From contig JBDUCV010000058.1 of NCBI GenBank assembly GCA_040003255.1, positions 1 to 12,448 of the forward strand: a stretch of DNA of 12,448 nt, read 5' to 3'. Both the position numbers and the translations under genes were made by a program. The stretch is from JBDUCV01 sp040003255. GTDB taxonomy: Bacteria > Actinomycetota > Actinomycetes > Mycobacteriales > Jatrophihabitantaceae. Below are positions 1 to 6,233 of the stretch, in pieces. The stretch's first letter is position 1. Every line of letters begins with the position of its first letter. Under the pieces are notes generated by a model. That model ran no database searches, was not told the DNA's origin, and was given only the letters and a program-made list of their open reading frames with translations.

Positions 1-639
1 TACTTCGTCGTCGCGCACTTCCACTACGTGCTGTTCGGCACGATCGTGTTCGCGGTCTACGCCGGGATCTATTTCTGGTTCCCCAAGTTCACCGGCCGGT
101 ACCTCGACGAGCGGCTCGGCAAGCTGCACTTCTGGTTGACCTTCTTCGGTTTCCACTTGACGTTCTTGGTTCAACACTGGCTCGGTGCCGAGGGCATGCC
201 GCGCCGATACGCCGACTACCGCCCCAGTGACGGTTTCACCACGTTAAACACGATCTCGACGATCGGTTCATTTCTGCTCGGAGCCTCGATTCTGCCCTTC
301 CTCTACAACGTCTACCGCTCCTACCGCTTCGGTGAGGTCACCACCGCCGAGGATCCGTGGGGTCACGGCAACTCCCTGGAGTGGGCGACCTCGACACCGC
401 CCCCGCGGCACAACTTCACCTCGATCCCGCGCATCCGCTCCGAACGGCCGGCGTTCGAATACCACTACCCGCACATGATCGACCGGCTCGAACGTGAGGC
501 GCACGGCTGGCACCAACCGGCGTTGTCCGAGCTGCTGTCCACCCCGGTGGGCGCCACCAGCGGCGACGAGCGCGGTGGGCGCACCGTCAATCGCGGCGGA
601 AAGCGCGGCACCAGCGCGCGCGACCCCGAAGACAACTGA
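1..639 (+). CDS. ctaD: Cytochrome c oxidase subunit I, C-terminal part (5' end outside window)
   Basis: This is the catalytic subunit of the aa3-type terminal oxidase, an integral membrane protein that reduces O2 to water and pumps protons. The frame is open from base 1 and begins YFVVAHFHYVLFG, the signature of haem-copper oxidase subunit I. The two His of HFHY are the axial ligands of haem a3 and haem a in characterised enzymes. At least three membrane segments follow: VLFGTIVFAVYAGIYFWF, the LHFWLTFFGFHLTFLVQHW region, and TISTIGSFLLGASILPFLY. The hydrophilic C-terminal tail (DPWGHGNSLEWATSTPPP) is typical of actinobacterial CtaD. About 212 residues are present, so well over half of the usual ~550-580 is missing upstream. 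It converges with pncB. The GTG at 28 is internal, not a start. Confidence 0.96.
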   Translation, partial: YFVVAHFHYVLFGTIVFAVYAGIYFWFPKFTGRYLDERLGKLHFWLTFFGFHLTFLVQHWLGAEGMPRRYADYRPSDGFTTLNTISTIGSFLLGASILPFLYNVYRSYRFGEVTTAEDPWGHGNSLEWATSTPPPRHNFTSIPRIRSERPAFEYHYPHMIDRLEREAHGWHQPALSELLSTPVGATSGDERGGRTVNRGGKRGTSARDPEDN

Positions 640-652
640 CCAGCGTTCCGGA

Positions 653-686
653 CTGACGCTCGTCCCGGGCTGACGTTCGTTGCGGG
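653..686. repeat. Imperfect 17-bp tandem duplication after ctaD
   Basis: CTGACGCTCGTCCCGGG (653-669) is followed directly by CTGACGTTCGTTGCGGG (670-686), with three mismatches. It lies between the ctaD stop and the convergent hairpin. It is probably a local duplication, and I see no function for it. Confidence 0.6.
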
Positions 687-710
687 CCCTCCTGAGTCAC
701 GAGGGCGTTT
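686..710. terminator. Candidate terminator hairpin between convergent ctaD and pncB
   Basis: GCCCTC (686-691) pairs perfectly with GAGGGC (701-706). An inner TG/CA pairing closes a small loop, and GTTT follows on the plus strand. The structure spans the pncB stop codon (697-699), so it could end ctaD transcripts and possibly also transcripts arriving from pncB. The T-tract is short, as is usual in high-GC actinomycetes, so this is a structural prediction only. Confidence 0.45.
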
Positions 711-1980
711 CGACCAGCCGAGTTGCAATGGCCGGTTCCCCGCGAGAAAGCTTCAGCCCGTCCCACGGCAAGGTGATCATCGCCGCGCGCAGGTGCTCGC
801 GGGACTCGTCCAGCGACGGCAGGTCGCCAGCCGGCTTCCCGCCTCGGATCAACGGACGCTGCAGCAACCGCGCGCCATCCGGTAGCTCACCGGAAGCGCC
901 TGCCACCACGACCTCCTCGACCGCGGTGCCGCTCGGCTTGTGTTCACGGTAGGCAACCTTGCGTCCGCCCCGGCTGCCCTTGTGCTCAGAGCGCTTGGCC
1001 ACCGGCCGCCCATCCACCTCGACCAGCTTGTAGACCAGCCCCGCGGTGGGCGCCCCAGAGCCGGTAACGACGGCGGTGCCCGCGCCGTATACGTCGACCG
1101 GCGCGGCCGTCAATGCTGCGATCGCGAACTCGTCCAGGTCACCGCTGACGACGATCCGCGTCGCTGTCGCACCCAAGGAGTCGAGCTGGGCGCGGGCGTG
1201 GCGGGCGAGCACGCTCAGATCGCCGGAGTCGATGCGGATCGCGCCGAGCGACGGGCCGGCGATCTCGACCGCGGTCTGGATGCCCTTCGTGATGTCATAG
1301 GTGTCGACCAGCAGTGTCGTGCTGGTGCCGAGGGCATCGACCTGCGCCCGGAAGGCCGACGCCTCGCTGTCGTGCAGCAGGGTGAACGCGTGCGCCGCGG
1401 TGCCAGCGGTCGGCAGGCCGAACCGCGTCCCCGCCGCGAGGTTGGACGTGGACGCGAACCCGGCAAGATAGGCCGCGCGAGCGGCGGCTACCGCCGCTTG
1501 CTCGTGGGTGCGGCGTGAGCCCATCTCGATGATCGGCCGTCCCTCGGCGGCGCTCACCATGCGGGCGGCGGCCGAGGCGACGGCAGCGTCGTGGTTGAGG
1601 ATCGACAGCACGACGGTCTCGAGCACAACTGCCTCGGCGAACGTCCCCGACACGGTCAGCAGCGGCGACGACGGGAAGAACAGTTCGCCCTCGGCATAAC
1701 CGTCGACGTCGCCGGCGAAGGTGTACTCGGCCAGGTACCGGGCGGCCTGGTCGTCGACGACGCCGGCAGTACGCAGCGCATCCAGCGCGGCCCCGTCGAG
1801 CCGGAAGTCCGCGATCGCGTCGAGCACCCGGGGGGTGCCCGCAACCACGCCGTAGCGCCGTCCGTCGGGCAACCCGCGGGCGAACACCTCGAAGACGCAG
1901 TGCCGGTCGGCCGCCCCGTCGCGCAGCGCGGCCCCCAGCATGGATAGCTCGTAGCGGTCGGTGAACAGGCCGGTAGTCAC
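697..1980 (-). CDS. pncB: Nicotinate phosphoribosyltransferase
   Basis: Cytosolic enzyme of NAD salvage (Preiss-Handler pathway). It converts nicotinate and PRPP to nicotinate mononucleotide and uses ATP. The 427-residue product opens with LFTDRYELSM. It carries GTAAHAF, with H197 the likely phosphorylated catalytic His, then VDTYDITKGI (about 225-234), IRIDSGDL (about 248-255) and VYGAGTAVVTG, all characteristic of the family. The length is normal for actinobacterial PncB. The start is a GTG. An in-frame TGA lies five codons upstream with no other start codon between, so this start is well fixed. No Shine-Dalgarno sequence is visible. It is divergent from clpS across only 35 bp, and this pncB-clpS divergence is known from mycobacteria (Rv1330c/Rv1331). 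Confidence 0.95.
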   Translation of the reverse strand: MTTGLFTDRYELSMLGAALRDGAADRHCVFEVFARGLPDGRRYGVVAGTPRVLDAIADFRLDGAALDALRTAGVVDDQAARYLAEYTFAGDVDGYAEGELFFPSSPLLTVSGTFAEAVVLETVVLSILNHDAAVASAAARMVSAAEGRPIIEMGSRRTHEQAAVAAARAAYLAGFASTSNLAAGTRFGLPTAGTAAHAFTLLHDSEASAFRAQVDALGTSTTLLVDTYDITKGIQTAVEIAGPSLGAIRIDSGDLSVLARHARAQLDSLGATATRIVVSGDLDEFAIAALTAAPVDVYGAGTAVVTGSGAPTAGLVYKLVEVDGRPVAKRSEHKGSRGGRKVAYREHKPSGTAVEEVVVAGASGELPDGARLLQRPLIRGGKPAGDLPSLDESREHLRAAMITLPWDGLKLSRGEPAIATRLVETPS

Positions 1981-2015
1981 CCGTCGATCGTGTCAGCCCG
2001 GCGAGGCATGCCACC
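1981..2015. promoter_or_regulatory. Very short divergent promoter region between pncB and clpS
   Basis: Only 35 bp separate the two start codons, so the promoters must overlap each other or the opposing coding sequence. On the minus strand CACGAT (1992-1987) lies 6 nt before the pncB GTG. It resembles an imperfect TANNNT -10 for a leaderless message. On the plus strand GAGG (2003-2006) gives a modest ribosome site for the clpS ATG at 2016. No operator is recognisable. Confidence 0.35.
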
Positions 2016-2321
2016 ATGGGGGGCATGCCCGAGACGCTCGCTCCGGAACGGGTGGAGCAGGACGATGTGCAGCAGAGCAGCCAAGCCGACCGGCCCTGGG
2101 TGACCATCGTCTGGAACGATCCGATCAACCTGATGAGTTACGTCACGCACGTGCTGATGACGGTGTTCGGCTATGCCAAGCCTAAAGCCGAGAAGCTCAT
2201 GCTCGACGTCCACCACCGCGGCCGCGCAGTGGTCTCGTCCGGAACGCGGGAACGGATGGAGCTCGACGTCACGACCCTGCACGGACACGGGCTGTGGGCC
2301 ACCCTGCAGCACGACGAATGA
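2016..2321 (+). CDS. clpS: ATP-dependent Clp protease adaptor ClpS
   Basis: N-degron adaptor that delivers proteins with destabilising N-terminal residues to the ClpAP/ClpCP protease in the cytoplasm. The core begins PWVTIVWNDPINLMSYVTHVL, where the N-D-P and following hydrophobic residues form the ClpS fold. FGYAKPKAEKLMLDVHHRGRAVV follows, and the C-terminal strand is HGHGLWATLQHDE. The length of 101 residues is typical. The ATG at 2016 has GAGG nine bases upstream. The ATG at 2025 (MPETLAPERVE) is an alternative start that removes only three residues. The last codons overlap the next gene by ATGA, which indicates translational coupling. No sequence feature indicates regulation. Confidence 0.93.
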   Translation: MGGMPETLAPERVEQDDVQQSSQADRPWVTIVWNDPINLMSYVTHVLMTVFGYAKPKAEKLMLDVHHRGRAVVSSGTRERMELDVTTLHGHGLWATLQHDE

Positions 2322-2782
2322 GGATCGTCCGCAGGCGCGGGACGATTCGGATGCAGCTCGAGCCGGTCGAGTCGGCCCTCCTCGACACCCTGCTCGACGA
2401 CTTGGACGGCGCGCTCGCCACCCTTCCCGCCGACGACCCGGTGCGGCGACGGCTATTTCCGGCCGGCTACCAGGACGAGGACGCAGCGGCGGAATTCCGC
2501 GAGCTGACCGAGTCTTCGCTACGCGATGTCAAGGCGGTGCGGCTCGGACAATGCCGGGCCGAGCTGCCTGCGGGCGCCGGCACCGTCGAGCTGTCAGCCG
2601 ACGAGACCGAGCGGTGGCTGACCGTCCTCAACGACCTGCGCCTGGCGATCGGCACCCGCCTGGAGATCACCGAAGAGGAGCCGCTCGAGGTCGACCCGGC
2701 ATCGGCGGACGCGCAGACCCGGGGGATCTACCACTGGCTCACGGCGCTGCAGGATGCTCTGGTCAGCGCCGCAATGCGGTGA
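2318..2782 (+). CDS. DUF2017 family protein
   Basis: This is a 154-residue cytoplasmic protein of unknown function that accompanies clpS in many actinobacteria (Rv1332-like). The start is taken at ATG 2318, which overlaps the clpS stop as ATGA and gives MRIVRRRGTIRMQLEPVESALL. An upstream ATG at 2294 would lie deep inside clpS and is less likely. The protein is acidic and helical, with an LLDDLDGAL segment, the strongly charged stretch AAEFRELTESSLRDVKAVR, and a C-terminal W-L-T-V-L-N-D-L-R-L helix followed by GIYHWLTALQDALV. No catalytic motif, membrane segment or metal site is evident. Its constant coupling to clpS suggests a role in Clp-dependent proteolysis, but that is inference. Confidence 0.85.
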   Translation: MRIVRRRGTIRMQLEPVESALLDTLLDDLDGALATLPADDPVRRRLFPAGYQDEDAAAEFRELTESSLRDVKAVRLGQCRAELPAGAGTVELSADETERWLTVLNDLRLAIGTRLEITEEEPLEVDPASADAQTRGIYHWLTALQDALVSAAMR

Positions 2783-2786
2783 CGAT

Positions 2787-2792
2787 TAGACT
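2787..2792 (+). promoter_or_regulatory. -10 element TAGACT for leaderless mec
   Basis: TAGACT matches the actinobacterial TANNNT -10 consensus and ends 8 nt before the GTG start at 2801. Transcription would therefore begin at or next to the start codon. No Shine-Dalgarno sequence precedes the GTG, and no clear -35 is seen. It lies in the 18-bp gap after DUF2017. Confidence 0.5.
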
Positions 2793-2800
2793 CGGGCGAC

Positions 2801-3217
2801 GTGCTGACGATCGACCGGGTGACCCAGGACGCCATCGTCGCGCACGCCCGTCGCGACCACCCCGACGAGGCGTGCGGCGTGGTCGCTGGCGGTGCCGGCA
2901 CCGACCGACCCAGCCGCTTCATCGAGATGGGCAACGCCGAGCGCTCGCCTACGTTCTATCGCTTCGATTCCGCTGAGCAGCTGCGAGTGTGGCGCGAGAT
3001 GGAGGACCGGGACGAGGAACCGGTGATCATCTATCACTCGCACACCGCGACCGAGGCCTATCCCTCACGTACCGACATCTCCTACGCCTCCGAGCCGGGC
3101 GCGCACTACGTGCTCGTCTCGACACGCGCGGCAGACGATGTCGAGTTCCGCTCGTTTCGCATCCTCGACGGTGCCGTGACCGAAGAGCCCGTGACGGTCG
3201 TCGATTCTCATGCGTGA
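2801..3217 (+). CDS. mec: Mec, JAMM/MPN+ metalloprotease releasing cysteine from CysO
   Basis: Zinc-dependent JAB1/MPN+ peptidase. In M. tuberculosis, Mec (Rv1334) hydrolyses the CysO-cysteine adduct made by CysM, freeing cysteine and regenerating the CysO tail. The JAMM residues are complete: E23 in PDEACG, then H79 and H81 in YHSHTATEAYPSRTD, with S89 and D92 completing the H-x-H-x7-S-x2-D motif. The length of 138 residues is normal for this minimal, single-domain, cytosolic form. The start is the GTG at 2801, chosen from the N-terminal MLTIDRV homology and the well-placed -10 element. mec, cysO and cysM being adjacent supports the assignment over other MPN proteases. The gene lies 18 bp after DUF2017, with no intervening peptidase gene as in mycobacteria. 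Confidence 0.93.
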   Translation: MLTIDRVTQDAIVAHARRDHPDEACGVVAGGAGTDRPSRFIEMGNAERSPTFYRFDSAEQLRVWREMEDRDEEPVIIYHSHTATEAYPSRTDISYASEPGAHYVLVSTRAADDVEFRSFRILDGAVTEEPVTVVDSHA

Positions 3218-3281
3218 CGCGTTGATCGAACGGGTGCTGATGGGTCACACGATGGCCGACGTCCGCTACGACTGTCGCTGA
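3210..3281 (+). CDS. Possible 23-residue leader peptide upstream of cysO
   Basis: The ORF starts at ATG 3210 inside the last codons of mec (ATGCGTGA overlap) and stops at TGA 3279-3281, leaving 47 bp before cysO. It reads MRDALIERV..., and its last nine residues are MADVRYDCR. The only cysteine is the penultimate residue. Actinobacteria are known to place short cysteine-containing upstream peptides before sulphur-assimilation genes, so a cysteine-sensing leader is plausible. However, I do not recognise this exact family and see no strong attenuator hairpin after it. There are internal ATGs at codons 11 and 15. It could also be a chance ORF. Confidence 0.3.
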   Translation: MRDALIERVLMGHTMADVRYDCR

Positions 3282-3312
3282 CCAGCCGCCCGCATCCGAT
3301 TCCGCGACCGAT

Positions 3313-3317
3313 AAGGA
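3313..3317 (+). promoter_or_regulatory. Shine-Dalgarno AAGGA for cysO
   Basis: AAGGA ends 11 nt before the cysO ATG (3329). It is the clearest ribosome-binding site in the sulphur cluster. It supports independent, leadered translation of cysO, in contrast to the leaderless neighbours. Confidence 0.55.
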
Positions 3318-3328
3318 CCCTGATTTTC

Positions 3329-3604
3329 ATGGCCATCGAGGTCAAGATCCCCACCATCCTGCGCACCTACACCGACGGCGCTAAGGCCGTGCAGTCCAAC
3401 GGCGACACGCTCTCGGCGCTGTTCGACTCACTCGACGCCGACCACCCCGGCCTCAAGGGCCGGCTGATCACCGACGACGGTGGCCTGCACCGGTTCGTCA
3501 ACGTTTACGTCAACGACGAGGACGTCCGGTTCACCGGATCACTCGGCACCCCCTTGAAGGACGGCGACTCGGTCACGATCCTGCCGGCTGTCGCCGGCGG
3601 CTGA
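3329..3604 (+). CDS. cysO: CysO, ubiquitin-like sulphur carrier protein (MoaD/ThiS family)
   Basis: Small beta-grasp protein of 91 residues whose C-terminal Gly-Gly is converted to a thiocarboxylate and donates sulphur to CysM. The sequence MAIEVKIPTILRTYTDGAKAV, the central HRFVNVYVNDEDVRF and the terminal DGDSVTILPAVAGG are typical of mycobacterial CysO (Rv1335). The last two residues are Gly-Gly, as activation requires. The activating MoeZ-like enzyme is not in this window. The gene overlaps the cysM start by one base (TGATG), so carrier and synthase should be made together. A ThiS or MoaD role in thiamine or molybdopterin synthesis is possible for the family but unlikely between mec and cysM. 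Confidence 0.95.
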   Translation: MAIEVKIPTILRTYTDGAKAVQSNGDTLSALFDSLDADHPGLKGRLITDDGGLHRFVNVYVNDEDVRFTGSLGTPLKDGDSVTILPAVAGG

Positions 3605-4566
3605 TGACCCGCTACGACTCGCTGCTGGACGCACTCGGCGACACCCCGCTGGTCGGGCTGCCCAACCTGTCGCCGCGGTGGAACGGAACCCACCCGGTGC
3701 GGTTGTGGGCAAAGCTCGAGGACCGCAATCCCACCGGCTCGATCAAGGACCGGGCCGCGCTGGCGATGGTCCTTGCCGCCGAGGCGGACGGCCGGTTGTT
3801 GCACGGGGCCACGATCCTCGAACCGACCTCGGGCAACACCGGCATCTCACTGGCGATGGTGGCGAAGCTGCGCGGTTACGGCGTGGTGTGCGTGATGCCC
3901 GAGAACACGTCGGTCGAACGGCGCCAGCTGTTGGAGATGTTCGGTGCCCGCATCGTCTTCTCGCCCGCCGCCGGCGGATCGAACGAGGCAGTCGCCATGG
4001 CCAAACGGATCGCGGCCGACAATCCGGACTGGGTGCTGCTGTACCAGTACGGCAACCCGGCAAATGCCCAGGCGCACTACGACGGGACCGGGCCAGAGAT
4101 CCTGCGCGACCTGCCGACGATCACCCACTTCGTGGCGGGGCTCGGCACCACTGGCACTTTGATGGGCGCCGGCCGTTTCCTGCGCGAGAAGGTGCCGGGT
4201 GTCGAGATCGTTGCCGCTGAGCCGCGTTACGGCGAGCTGGTGTACGGGCTCCGCAACATCGACGAGGGCTTCGTCCCGGAGCTCTACGACGACTCGGTGC
4301 TGACATCGCGGTTCTCGGTCACCAGCTATGACGCGCTGCGCCGAATGCGTGAGTTGGTCGAGGGCGAGGGCATCTTCGCGGGGGTGTCGACCGGCGCGAT
4401 CCTGCACGCCGCGCTCGCGATCGCTGATCGAGTGGCCACGCGGGGCGAGCGAGCCGACATCGCGCTGATCGTCTGCGATGGCGGGTGGAAGTACCTGTCG
4501 ACCGGCGCCTACGACGGTTCGCTTCAGCAGGCCGCGGAGCGGCTCGAGGGGCAGCTTTGGGCGTGA
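3604..4566 (+). CDS. cysM: CysM, CysO-dependent O-phosphoserine sulfhydrylase
   Basis: PLP-dependent cysteine synthase, 320 residues, cytosolic. The M. tuberculosis homologue uses O-phospho-L-serine and CysO thiocarboxylate to form CysO-cysteine, a route resistant to oxidative stress. K48 in NPTGSIKDRAALAM is the expected Schiff-base lysine. EPTSGNTGISLA is the substrate-binding asparagine loop, and GLGTTGTLMGAG is the glycine-rich loop for the PLP phosphate. The C-terminus (GGWKYLSTGAYDG ... EGQLWA) matches my memory of the mycobacterial CysM tail that folds into the active site, which favours CysM over CysK. Translation is coupled to cysO by the TGATG overlap. The next gene starts 37 bp downstream. 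Confidence 0.96.
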   Translation: MTRYDSLLDALGDTPLVGLPNLSPRWNGTHPVRLWAKLEDRNPTGSIKDRAALAMVLAAEADGRLLHGATILEPTSGNTGISLAMVAKLRGYGVVCVMPENTSVERRQLLEMFGARIVFSPAAGGSNEAVAMAKRIAADNPDWVLLYQYGNPANAQAHYDGTGPEILRDLPTITHFVAGLGTTGTLMGAGRFLREKVPGVEIVAAEPRYGELVYGLRNIDEGFVPELYDDSVLTSRFSVTSYDALRRMRELVEGEGIFAGVSTGAILHAALAIADRVATRGERADIALIVCDGGWKYLSTGAYDGSLQQAAERLEGQLWA

Positions 4567-4603
4567 CTACCGCGGAACTGATCGCGACGCGCGAGACGAA
4601 CGG

Positions 4604-6223
4604 ATGGCTATGAGGACCCGGCCGACGAGGTTCGGCACCGGCGCCGCGGTCGGCCTGCTCGCCGCAGGTGTCGCGCTCGGCGTCAGCGAGCTCGTCGCCG
4701 CCTTCGTCCGACCCGCCGCCGCGCCGGTGATCGCAGTCGGCAACAAGTTCATCCTGCTCACGCCGGAGCCGGTCAAGGCGTTCGCAATCCGCAACTTCGG
4801 CACGAACGACAAGAACGTCCTGCTGGCCGGCATCTATGCGGTCATCGCCGCGCTGGCGATCGCGCTCGGCATCGTCGCGCTGCGCCGGCTGGTGGTTGGC
4901 ATTGTCGGCCTGTGCTTCTTCGGCGCGGTCGGCACATACAGCGCGCTGACCACCACGGGGCACCGAGCGAGCGACGTCGTTCCCACGCTCGTTGGGGTAT
5001 CGGTCGCGATCGCGGTGCTCGTGCTGCTCGTCGGCATGGCGAACGGGGCGATCGCGGTGCCCCGGCGAGGCATCGCGGACCGAGGACCGGACGACAAGGC
5101 GGCGCCGGACGCATCGGGCGCCGTTCCGCGCACCCTGCTGATCGCGGGTGCGCCCCGGCGCACGTTCCTGATCGCGGGAGCTGCCACCGCGGGCGTCGCC
5201 GCCGTTGCCGGCTCGGCCGGCCGCACCCTGCAGCGCGTCCGGTTCGATGCCAGCGGCTCGCGCGCCGCGGTCAAAGTGCCCAAACCTGTGGTTAGTGCGC
5301 GGCCGTTGCCCGCAGGTGTCGACCTGGGCAAGAGCGGCGTGCCCTTCGTCACCAGCAACGCTGACTTCTACCGGGTCGATACCGCGATCAGCGTCCCGCA
5401 GCTCGACGCGCAGACCTGGCAGCTGACCATCGGCGGCAAGGTCGACACCAAGATGACGCTGTCGTTCGACGACCTGCTCCGTCGCCCGCTCATCGAGCGT
5501 TACATCACCCTGATCTGCGTGTCGAACGAGGTCGGCGACAGGTATGTGAGCACCGCCAAGTTCCTCGGCGTGCCGCTCGCGCCGATGCTCAGCGAGGCCG
5601 GTGTCCACGCCGACGCCGACCAGATCCTCGGCACGTCTAGCGATGGCATGACGATCGGCACCCCGACCTCGGTGATCATGGACGGGCGCGACGCGATGCT
5701 CGCGGTCGGCATGAACGACGCGCCCCTGCCCGTCGAGCACGGCTTCCCAGTTCGAATGGTCGTGCCGGGCCTCTACGGCTATGTCTCGGCGACCAAGTGG
5801 CTGATCTCACTGGAAGCCACCACGTTCGCGGATCGGGAGGCGTACTGGGTCAAAGAGGACTGGGCTGCAAAGGGTCCAATCCTTACCCAATCGCGCATCG
5901 ACACGCCCAAGCGGTTAGGGCGAGTAACCGCGGGGCGTCCAGTTCCCATCGCCGGCGTGGCGTGGAGCCCGACAGTCGGCATCAGCATGGTCGAGGTGCA
6001 GGTCGACGACGGACCCTGGACTCCGGCGCGGCTGGCCCTAATGCCGTCTGCCGACACCTGGGTGCAATGGCTGCTGCCGTGGACCCCAAGCGGTGCCGGC
6101 ACGCACACCATCCGGGTCCGCGCGACTGACGGCAGAGGTCAGCTACAGGACGAGACGCGCCGGTCGCCGTTCCCGTCGGGAGCGACGGGCTGGCACAGCG
6201 TCGTCGTCCAGGCGCGCGACTAG
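4604..6223 (+). CDS. Membrane-anchored molybdopterin-dependent oxidoreductase (sulfite oxidase fold)
   Basis: 539 residues from ATG 4604; ATG 4610 is an alternative, and longer forms would run into cysM. The N-terminal part has four hydrophobic helices (about residues 11-35, 71-93, 96-115 and 126-147). A polar linker follows, then a twin-arginine pair (R185-R186, RRTFLIAG) preceding a fifth helix (about 188-208). The remainder is a sulfite-oxidase-like Moco domain with C305 in ITLICVSNEVGDRY as the expected molybdenum ligand, then GFPVRMVVPGLYGYVSATKW. It ends in an Ig-like Moco-dimerisation domain (GVAWSPTVGISMVEVQVDDGPW). The catalytic domain should face outside the membrane. Substrate and electron acceptor are unknown. 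Position after cysM hints at sulphur oxoanion chemistry, but many actinobacteria encode such proteins elsewhere. Confidence 0.85.
   Translation: MAMRTRPTRFGTGAAVGLLAAGVALGVSELVAAFVRPAAAPVIAVGNKFILLTPEPVKAFAIRNFGTNDKNVLLAGIYAVIAALAIALGIVALRRLVVGIVGLCFFGAVGTYSALTTTGHRASDVVPTLVGVSVAIAVLVLLVGMANGAIAVPRRGIADRGPDDKAAPDASGAVPRTLLIAGAPRRTFLIAGAATAGVAAVAGSAGRTLQRVRFDASGSRAAVKVPKPVVSARPLPAGVDLGKSGVPFVTSNADFYRVDTAISVPQLDAQTWQLTIGGKVDTKMTLSFDDLLRRPLIERYITLICVSNEVGDRYVSTAKFLGVPLAPMLSEAGVHADADQILGTSSDGMTIGTPTSVIMDGRDAMLAVGMNDAPLPVEHGFPVRMVVPGLYGYVSATKWLISLEATTFADREAYWVKEDWAAKGPILTQSRIDTPKRLGRVTAGRPVPIAGVAWSPTVGISMVEVQVDDGPWTPARLALMPSADTWVQWLLPWTPSGAGTHTIRVRATDGRGQLQDETRRSPFPSGATGWHSVVVQARD
5126..5182 (+). 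repeat. In-frame near-duplication at the twin-arginine motif
   Basis: The codons for PRTLLIAGA (5126-5152) are followed at once by codons for PRRTFLIAGA (5153-5182). The second copy holds the extra arginine that makes the twin-arginine pair. Nucleotide similarity is clear but imperfect, so the duplication, if real, is old. Confidence 0.5.
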
Positions 6224-6226
6224 GCT
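6221..6226 (+). promoter_or_regulatory. -10 element TAGGCT for the leaderless rhomboid gene
   Basis: TAGGCT fits TANNNT. It begins at the stop codon of the molybdoenzyme gene and ends 7 nt before the GTG at 6234. There is no ribosome-binding site between, so a leaderless transcript is likely. No clear -35 is seen. Confidence 0.5.
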
Positions 6227-6233
6227 AGCTGTC

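Noticed and set aside
4563..4613. Short ORF from a GTG overlapping the cysM stop
   Set aside because: It has 16 codons in a different frame from the molybdoenzyme and no recognisable content. The GTGA overlap alone is not enough.
4319..5740. 473-codon minus-strand open frame opposite cysM and the molybdoenzyme gene
   Set aside because: It covers parts of two well-supported genes on the other strand. Its product is a compositionally biased Arg/Asp/Ala string with no recognisable domain, as expected for an antisense frame in high-GC DNA.
6093..6233. N-terminal extension of the rhomboid protein
   Set aside because: The extension overlaps the molybdoenzyme gene, is arginine-rich without family similarity, and lies upstream of a well-placed -10 element for the GTG at 6234.
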